Source of the DNA: Takashimella koratensis
Taxonomy: Eukaryota > Basidiomycota > Tremellomycetes > Trichosporonales > Tetragoniomycetaceae
NCBI GenBank assembly: GCA_003116875.1
Contig: BCKT01000002.1
Coordinates: 1,426,001-1,490,000 of the forward strand
Direction: 5' to 3'
DNA: 64,000 bases
This document shows, one piece after another, positions 58,182-64,000 of the stretch; positions within the stretch are counted from its first letter, which is position 1; every line of letters starts with the position of its first letter. Under the pieces are notes generated by a model that saw only the letters and a program-made list of their open reading frames with translations, had not been told where the DNA came from and did no database searches. A program made the position numbers and the translations under genes.

Positions 58182-58724
58182 TCAATGTTGAGGCTGTACC
58201 TCTTGGTTGGTGGCAGAGTTAGTGGGCGGCGGCAAGATGGTGTTCAGTTTGAGCGTGAACCGAGCACAAAGCGCTTTAAGATCAGTCAAAGCGTCCTTCG
58301 AGCCCGGTGTAGCTTGTGTCCACGATTCAGAAGTGTAAGCTTCAGGTGCAAGCGTGGTGAACGCTGGGTCAGTCTTGAAAAGCAGCCCATCGACAGAGTA
58401 AGAGCTAATGCTGCGAGCCGAGTTGCATCCGGAGAAAACCAAACGCCGTCGAACAAGTTGAGACCCGGTTTGCACACCCAGCTCTTCAGCTGTGATCACG
58501 CCAACTATATATTGGTCGCAATTTGTCAGCCAATTCGCGTAGTGACTATCGGCAATGTCTTTGTATTGTCTGTGCCAATTCAACACGAGATTGGTGACTT
58601 CCTTTCTCTGTTCCGTGGTCGCAGTGGTTTGGCTATCAGCGAGGGTAGCGACACGCTGGGAGGCTATGAACCATCGTTCGATATCGATGGGCACCCCCTG
58701 CAAGTGAGTGTCTCTGGACGCCAT
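58182..58724 (-). CDS. Tandem orphan family, copy 3 (180 residues)
   Basis: Single-exon gene, ATG 58724 (MASRDTHLQGVPIDIERWF) to a stop at 58182-58184. A TATAAAA element on the minus strand at 58839-58845 lies about 115 bp upstream. The family layout is complete: DIERW helix, VLNWHRQYKDIADSHY, NWLTNCDQY, a variable middle, and ALTDLKALCARFTLKLNTI before a polar tail. Its length is within one residue of copy 1. Divergence between copies is large (only motif residues agree), which points to old duplication and/or rapid change while the frame was kept open, so the protein is probably functional. No family outside this window was recognised. Confidence 0.75.
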   Translation of the reverse strand: MASRDTHLQGVPIDIERWFIASQRVATLADSQTTATTEQRKEVTNLVLNWHRQYKDIADSHYANWLTNCDQYIVGVITAEELGVQTGSQLVRRRLVFSGCNSARSISSYSVDGLLFKTDPAFTTLAPEAYTSESWTQATPGSKDALTDLKALCARFTLKLNTILPPPTNSATNQEVQPQH

Positions 58725-58901
58725 CGCTAAGTACGACTTGTGCAATTGTTGTTGGTATTTCGAAAAGAGTTGGTGGCAATGGGGCCTTTGTGAGTGTTGG
58801 GGTAGTGAAAATGGACTAGTCGCCGGGGGATTGAAAGGTTTTATAGACTGGGGTAGGACAGGGAGAATGAGGGATCGACGGACGTAGGAGGGAGGAGGAA
58901 A

Positions 58902-58918
58902 GGGGGGGGGGGGGGGGG
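58902..58918 (+). repeat. 17-base poly-G tract
   Basis: Homopolymer in the upstream region of copy 3, about 180 bp before its ATG. Confidence 0.85.
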
Positions 58919-59177
58919 ATGTTTATGAATGCGGTATAAGTGAATGGATGGGGGATGGGTGAATGGGTGAAAAAGTAGGTCATCATCCGGGAGGGGACTG
59001 GGTAGAAGGTTAGGCGGGACAGCAGAGGGTTCAGCTCCATTCTCCGAGTCAGTCACGAGGTAACCCCGGGGGAGGAGGGAGGAGGGAGGAGGGAGGGTAA
59101 TCAAGGAACTGCGCTTACTGGTGGATGCATACGGTGTGTGTGTCTGTCTTTCTGTCTGTCTGTGTGTGTGTGTGTCC

Positions 59178-59277
59178 NNNNNNNNNNNNNNNNNNNNNNN
59201 NNNNNNNNNNNNNNNNNNNNNNNNNNNNNNNNNNNNNNNNNNNNNNNNNNNNNNNNNNNNNNNNNNNNNNNNNNNNN
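59178..59277. other. Assembly gap (100 N)
   Basis: Exactly 100 N, flanked by a TG/CTGT microsatellite on the left (about 59136-59177) and a 16-G run on the right (59278-59293). The round number suggests a gap of unknown length caused by simple sequence. Confidence 0.98.
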
Positions 59278-59336
59278 GGGGGGGGGGGGGGGGTGATGAC
59301 GACGAGTGAGCAAAAAGTCGGGAGCATATCTAACGA

Positions 59337-59646
59337 CGACTCGTACTCCTCTCATATCAATACCTTTGACGAGTTGTGTGATAATGCTACCGCGTTGAGC
59401 ATTGGTCAGCTATTCCACCTCGTCGCGGCAAGTTTTTTTTGGTCTCGGACCCAGCTGCGGTAGACTCATACTGTTTTCCAACGATACTTTTCATCGGTTG
59501 CTTCACGGTAGTTTGAGTCTACTACCGAGGGTGATCGGTGAGTAGACCTTTCATCAAGAATCTCGGACCCATCCGGCTGTCGCAACCATGTCCTGCTCTG
59601 ACGCTGCGCACCAACGCCCACCCACCAGATCCGGCGGACGAGTAGT
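59337..59646. repeat. Dispersed direct repeat, copy B
   Basis: Partner of copy A at 57090-57276: the outer part (TCGTACTCCTCTCAT at about 59340) and the main part (about 59480-59646) are separated here by about 110 bp not present in copy A. A CT dinucleotide run follows directly at about 59655-59680. It lies upstream of orphan copy 3, as copy A lies upstream of copy 2. Confidence 0.75.
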
Positions 59647-59654
59647 TTAGTCTC

Positions 59655-59687
<33 letters not shown>

Positions 59688-59925
59688 CCTCATGACCAAG
59701 ATGTGTACATGCGACGGCGGTGGCTGCTACCAATGTTCATCTACTGCTTCGTGTCTGCTCTTCTAACGTTGGATAGGTAGTCTCGGGACAATAAAAGTCT
59801 GTTTCGTAGTCGTTACAAATCGTATCAAGTCGTGACTTCCTCTGATCTGTACACTGGGCTCAACCCTCCCCTTTTCCCCTCTCTCGTCATTACGCACCTC
59901 ATACCTCAGGCCCTACCGCCACCAC

Positions 59926-61604
59926 CTATCCTCTCACACTAGCCAGTCCCCTCATCCTCTTCTCAATCTCCTCCAGCACCCCTTCGAACCCAATTACGAC
60001 CCCCTCCATTTCCTTTTTCACCCTCACCACTACCCCTTTCCCCGCTTCCATCCCTTCATCCTCCCTCTGAGCCTCCCACGCTCTCACTCCTTCCCACGCG
60101 GCATCTTCTACCGCTTCGCGTTCGCGCCATGCTTGTGCAGCGGCACGGACGCCTCGGAGGCTTCGGGAGGAAGAAGAGGAGATGGCGAGGTTGAGGGAGA
60201 GTGTGTCGGTTAGGGTAGTTAGAGAGGACAAGAGCGGGCCGGAGACTAGGTCGAGGTCGGCGTGGGCTTGGGCTTGGGCTTGGGCGTGGGCGTGGGAGTT
60301 GGAGAAGGCGTGAGAGTGAGAGAGGGAGAAAGAAGGCGAAACAGGGGAAAGGAGAAGGGGGTCGGTGTCGGAAAAATGTGAAGACGAGGAAAGTGGGGAC
60401 CGGTGAGACGGGAGATGGCGTCGATGATGTCGAGAGGTGTGGGCGGGGTCGAGGTGCATGGGTTGAGGCGTAGGCGACGGTGGTTCCAACTCGTCATCAT
60501 CGTCGTCCTCGTCTTCGTCGTCTTCATAGCGTTCATCAAGGTCGTGATCTTCGTGATTGTCATGATCAAAGTCGTGTTCATCCTCTTCGCCCACTACACC
60601 CAGCCCCACCCCTTCTCCGGCCCAGATCACCCTCGCCTCCTTTCCTATCTTGCCCTTCCCATTCGATACCGCCTGCACCCCTCCTCCAACGCTGGTATCC
60701 AACACCCCTCCCAGTCCCGAGGCGCCCAGTTCGTCCCATACCCCTTCGGCATCCCTCACTTGCGCAACCAACTCGCGGACCTGTTCTTCTCGCGTCCGCT
60801 CACATTCGCTCAGCCGAGTCAAGTGCGCCTGTAACCTTGCTTCGAGTGTGAGGCCGCCTACATGGGCGTGGGTATCGGTATTTGGGGAGACGGGTGAGAC
60901 AGGAGAGTTGAGCGAGTTCCGTGCACTTGAACCAGAGGCGGAACCTGTACCAGACGCTGAAACACCATGTCGACCTCGTTGTACAGGCTCGTCCATTTTT
61001 CTCAAAAGTGATAAAAACCGACTCGTACTCGCCAACGTCTCGGAAAGAACTAATAACGCATCTCCAATCTCACGTTCGATATCCCGGTGTACATCACGAT
61101 GTCGATCAGCCCGGTCGGTCTGGGAAACGGTCCGTGGAGTCTTGTCGCCTGATCGAGGATCTGATCGATGGTTACCCCCGTAATTGAGGTCTGCGTCAAG
61201 GGTGGAGGTCCCATTTGTGATGGGTCCAGCTAAAGAGAGTAAACAGAACTCTAGTGTCAGCTCATCAAGTCTGTCTGTCTGACAGAGAACAACTCACGAT
61301 CTAGCTCGTTGGCCAAACTCCCTAACTCAGGTCGAGGACTCTGCAACCCCTCTCCCCCTCCTAACTCATCCGCTAAACTCCCCATTCCCCCACCCATACC
61401 ACCACTCATCTCCATCTCTAAGCTGTCCCCCATCTCCCCTCCTCCAAGCTCATCAGCGAGGTTGCCTATTCCCCCCATCCCCCCGAGTCCGCCGTCCGCG
61501 CCCATCTCCATCTCGAGCTCGAGGTCGAGTGCGCCTCCGCCTGGACTACCGAGGTGGTCGTGGTCGTCCAGCCCGCCGCCGAGCTCGTCTGCGAGCGAGA
61601 ACAT
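59926..61604 (-). CDS. Protein with four N-terminal LADEL repeats, function unknown
   Basis: Two exons (61604-61298 and 61229-59926) give 536 residues; the splice restores the codon in NELDPGPIT. The first 100 residues repeat an LADEL core: FSLADELGGG, NLADELGGGEM, SLADELGGGEG, SLANELD, separated by Gly/Met/acidic linkers with a repeated LEMEM. A helical segment follows (DIEREIGDALLVLSETLAS, TSRFLSLLRKMDEP), then a long helix LTLEARLQAHLTRL / ERTREEQVRELVAQV. The middle is strongly acidic (Asp/Glu run with His) and Ser/His-rich. The C-terminal 130 residues are helical again (SSLTTLTDTLSLNLAIS, AWREREAVEDAAWEGV, GFEGVLEEIEKRMRGL). The layout suggests a coiled-coil scaffold or cytoskeletal/septum protein, but no family was recognised. 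Confidence 0.72.
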
Positions 61605-62321
61605 GACCAGGTCGGGGAGATTGGTAGGCCGGTGGTGGAGGGTGGAGGGTGGAGGGTTGAGAGTGGCGACGACCGGCTAATAGGTATACGTATAGATGAA
61701 GCGCGACAAAGGACAAGAGGCGGGCGATGTGGAGAGACAAGGTCACACGATTAAGCAAGGTGGTAGACAAGGAGCAGAGAGAGTATGGAGAAGAGATAGG
61801 TGGGAAGGGAGAGGGAGAGGTCTATGCGCGCACAGGTCGTCGGGGTCGTCGTCGGGCCGAGTACGGTAGCTGGGAGTGGGAATGACTGATGAATGGATCA
61901 ATGGATCAAGGGGTGAATGGAGAGAGCTGGAATAGGGGCACGAGCGCGTGTGTCACCGAGTAAAAACACAAACACAGCTCAAACTTGAGACACACGGGGT
62001 CATCCCAGGCTCCCCGGCCAAGAGTGAGTGGCGTGGCGGGCCATACTTGTCTCAACCCCCGACCCCCACCCCCGACTGCCGTCTCATTGTCCATCGTGTA
62101 CATTGATTTCACTACACTACAAGATTCTAAATTCAAGACGACAAGACCTAGGAAGAAGGGGGCAATCACAAAAAGATCCAAAGTAGACATCAAGCACAGT
62201 TCCGATTCTTTATACCTGCCTCTAAACTCTTTCTTCTTCTCCTCGCGGGACGCTTTGTTCCAAGTGTTTCTCGTACCTCACCATACTTTTCCACCTACTT
62301 TCCCCGCCTGCCTGCCCTCGC
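61605..62321. promoter_or_regulatory. Upstream region of the LADEL-repeat gene
   Basis: 717 bp between two minus-strand genes. It contains the 3' flank of the NIPA-like gene and the promoter of the 61604 gene. No TATA box or other gene seen. Confidence 0.4.
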
Positions 62322-64000
62322 CTACCGCGGGACATCCGGCAACCTCCTTGCTGCAGCAGCCGCCGAAGCCGCCGACGCCCTATCGCTACCTACGTTCGGG
62401 GAACTATACGTCGTAGGTGGTGCTGACCTAGGTGCGGACCCATACCTCGCTAAATCACCATCACTCTCTGCGTCCGCAAACCTCGAATCGATCCTGCCCA
62501 TTGGTCTTGCGCTACCTCCACTCATCGGGGGTAGGTACAGCTCGCTGGACGATTCACTGATCCCACCACTTCCACCTCCTCGGCCACCTCTACCCCGATC
62601 TTGAGGTTGCCCACGGGTGATCAAGGGCTCAACCCGAGTCTCGCCTCTACTACCATCAGAATCGTACTCGACCCCACCGTGTTCGCCGCCGCTATCGTCG
62701 TCGCCACCAACTAGCGCTGCCCGCTCTTCCGTCTCGACGTCGCGGTCGCGCTTGGACAAGTGCGGGTAGTCCTTGGTTCCCCGGTGGGCACCACCTCGGA
62801 CCTGCGAGGTATCCCTCTCCCTTGCACTGCCCACGCTCGCACCCTCCTTGTCGTTGCTGCCCCGTCGCAGGGTAAGCGCGAGGTCTGGCCCCGTACCAAA
62901 GTGGAAGATCTGCGACAACCCCGTCTTGCCACTAGCCGCAGTCGTCGTGTGTTCCAACGGAGCAGATCCCGGTCGTGGAGGTTGCCCGTACGGGTCGTTG
63001 TAGCGGTACACCGTCTTCTCAGAGTACGGTTTAGGCTCGGCGAATGTCGATTGTTGCGAGATGGGGACAGGTTCAGCGTAGAGAGGTTGTTTCCGTTGTC
63101 GCTTGCCAAGAACCGTAGCGTCCTCGTCTTCCTCGGGGACAGACTCGACGTAGTGCCCGTCGACGGCCGAGGTCCCAGAGTGCTGTCGCATCCCGCTGAG
63201 AGGAGGGACTGACGATTGCTTTGTCGGTGTGACCAAGTGGGGCAAATGCGGGCGAACCGAGTGTCGTGCATCCGTGTGACCGTCATGTTGAGTGTAGCCA
63301 TATTGGTGGACGACATCGGCCTCCTCGAACTGTACATCAATCGTCAGCACTATCTCTGATGGCATGGATTTCACCCACCTTGAGATGGCTCTTGGAGCGT
63401 TGCGGGACAGGAGAGGGCGAAGGGAAAGGGAACGACTGGAAGCTGCCGCCGTGCACGGGGCTCTTTGCTGAATGCAGGGAGATCTGATCCATTGCGTCTC
63501 CTGGCATTGGGTTGTCCGAGACTGCAAAGTGTCAGCTGGGCCTAGCCATTATGGTGTGTTTCAACTCACGTTGATACCTCTGGAGTTCCGACATGCCGAC
63601 AGTGTTAAGCTGAGGGTAACTTCGCTTCCCCGAGAACGAGCTTGCGTTGCTGATCCTCCTCGACACGCTCCGAGCCCTGATGATACTCCCCACCGCACCG
63701 AATCCACCTCGGAGCGCGTCCATCCCTGGGTCCTCGAGCGCGCTAACCTCGCCCTTCTCTTCGGCCTCGCTGGCGTGGTGTGCTGCCTCGAAGAGCATCG
63801 TCGATCGTCGGTCGAGGTGGGATAGCTGTTTCGGGTCGACCTTGGAGAGTTGGAGCAGAGTGATGCCAAGACATGTGACGAGAAAACCAAGGACCATGGT
63901 GATAAGGACAACCGCAGATGCTTTGAGGCCCTGGTACAGGATGAAGGAGGTGATCATGGTCGCGGAGGTGAAGAAGCAGAAGTAGACGGGGACGACCATG
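62322..64000 (-). CDS. NIPA-type magnesium transporter, C-terminal part (5' end outside window)
   Basis: The window edge cuts the gene; coding runs from 64000 to TAG 62322-62324. The first visible exon holds the last membrane spans of the NIPA/DUF803 family: VVPVYFCFFTSATMITSFIL, GLKASAVVLITMVLGFLVTC and LGITLLQLSKVDP. This YFVFFT-ILY-GFL-GVxLL pattern is characteristic of NIPA1-4 and fungal homologues, which carry magnesium across the plasma or endosomal membrane. Introns at about 63569-63522 and 63378-63331 join RYQ-LSDNPMPGD and KSHLK-FEEADVV. The cytosolic tail is unusually long (over 400 residues), rich in Ser, Gly and charged residues (RTRVEPLITRGQPQDRG-like), with many possible phosphosites. 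Confidence 0.88.

Overview
The window is nuclear DNA of a basidiomycete yeast, most likely a tremellomycete (Cryptococcus/Trichosporon-like). The genes are intron-rich with short GT-AG introns, the sequence is GC-rich, there are homopurine/homopyrimidine and simple-sequence tracts, and the gene set includes a cell-wall alpha-1,3-glucan synthase, a Mog1 homologue, a uS12/Rps23 with basidiomycete-like introns and a fungal antizyme. The lineage is inferred from gene content; nothing in the window fixes the species. Unknown bases sit at 26107/26110 and in a 100-N gap at 59178-59277.

Layout. 1-8.8 kb: the 3' end of an unknown gene, Mog1 (-), dynactin p24-like (+), a G-patch/DUF4187 protein (-), ribosomal protein S23 (-) and a gamma-glutamyltranspeptidase-like enzyme (+). 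9.1-23.1 kb: two large minus-strand genes, Mediator subunit 13 and alpha-1,3-glucan synthase, the latter with about 3.8 kb of gene-free upstream DNA. 26.9-35 kb: ornithine decarboxylase antizyme (-), a Bax-inhibitor-1-like membrane protein (+) and a secreted pepsin-like aspartic protease (+). 36-43.6 kb: two low-complexity proteins of unknown function and one doubtful coding region, separated by long simple-repeat-rich spacers. 45.3-52.7 kb: the Ccr4 deadenylase and a large MFS transporter. 53.4-59.6 kb: a block of small unrecognised minus-strand genes including a tandem family of about 180-residue proteins with two intact copies, one frameshifted copy and one remnant, plus duplicated spacers and an assembly gap. 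59.9-64 kb: a protein with repeated LADEL motifs and the C-terminal part of a NIPA-type magnesium transporter that runs off the window.

Most genes are unrelated housekeeping loci and there is no evident biosynthetic cluster. The most interesting points are (a) the antizyme, whose reading frame is only completed by a +1 shift at a UUU-UGA site; (b) the tandem orphan gene family at 54.6-58.7 kb, showing duplication and decay; (c) a probable 3-nt microexon in the gamma-glutamyltranspeptidase gene; and (d) a 19-nt terminal exon in RPS23 that restores the universal KEKPRS-type end. All gene models were read by eye from frames, splice sites and family motifs. No database search was run.
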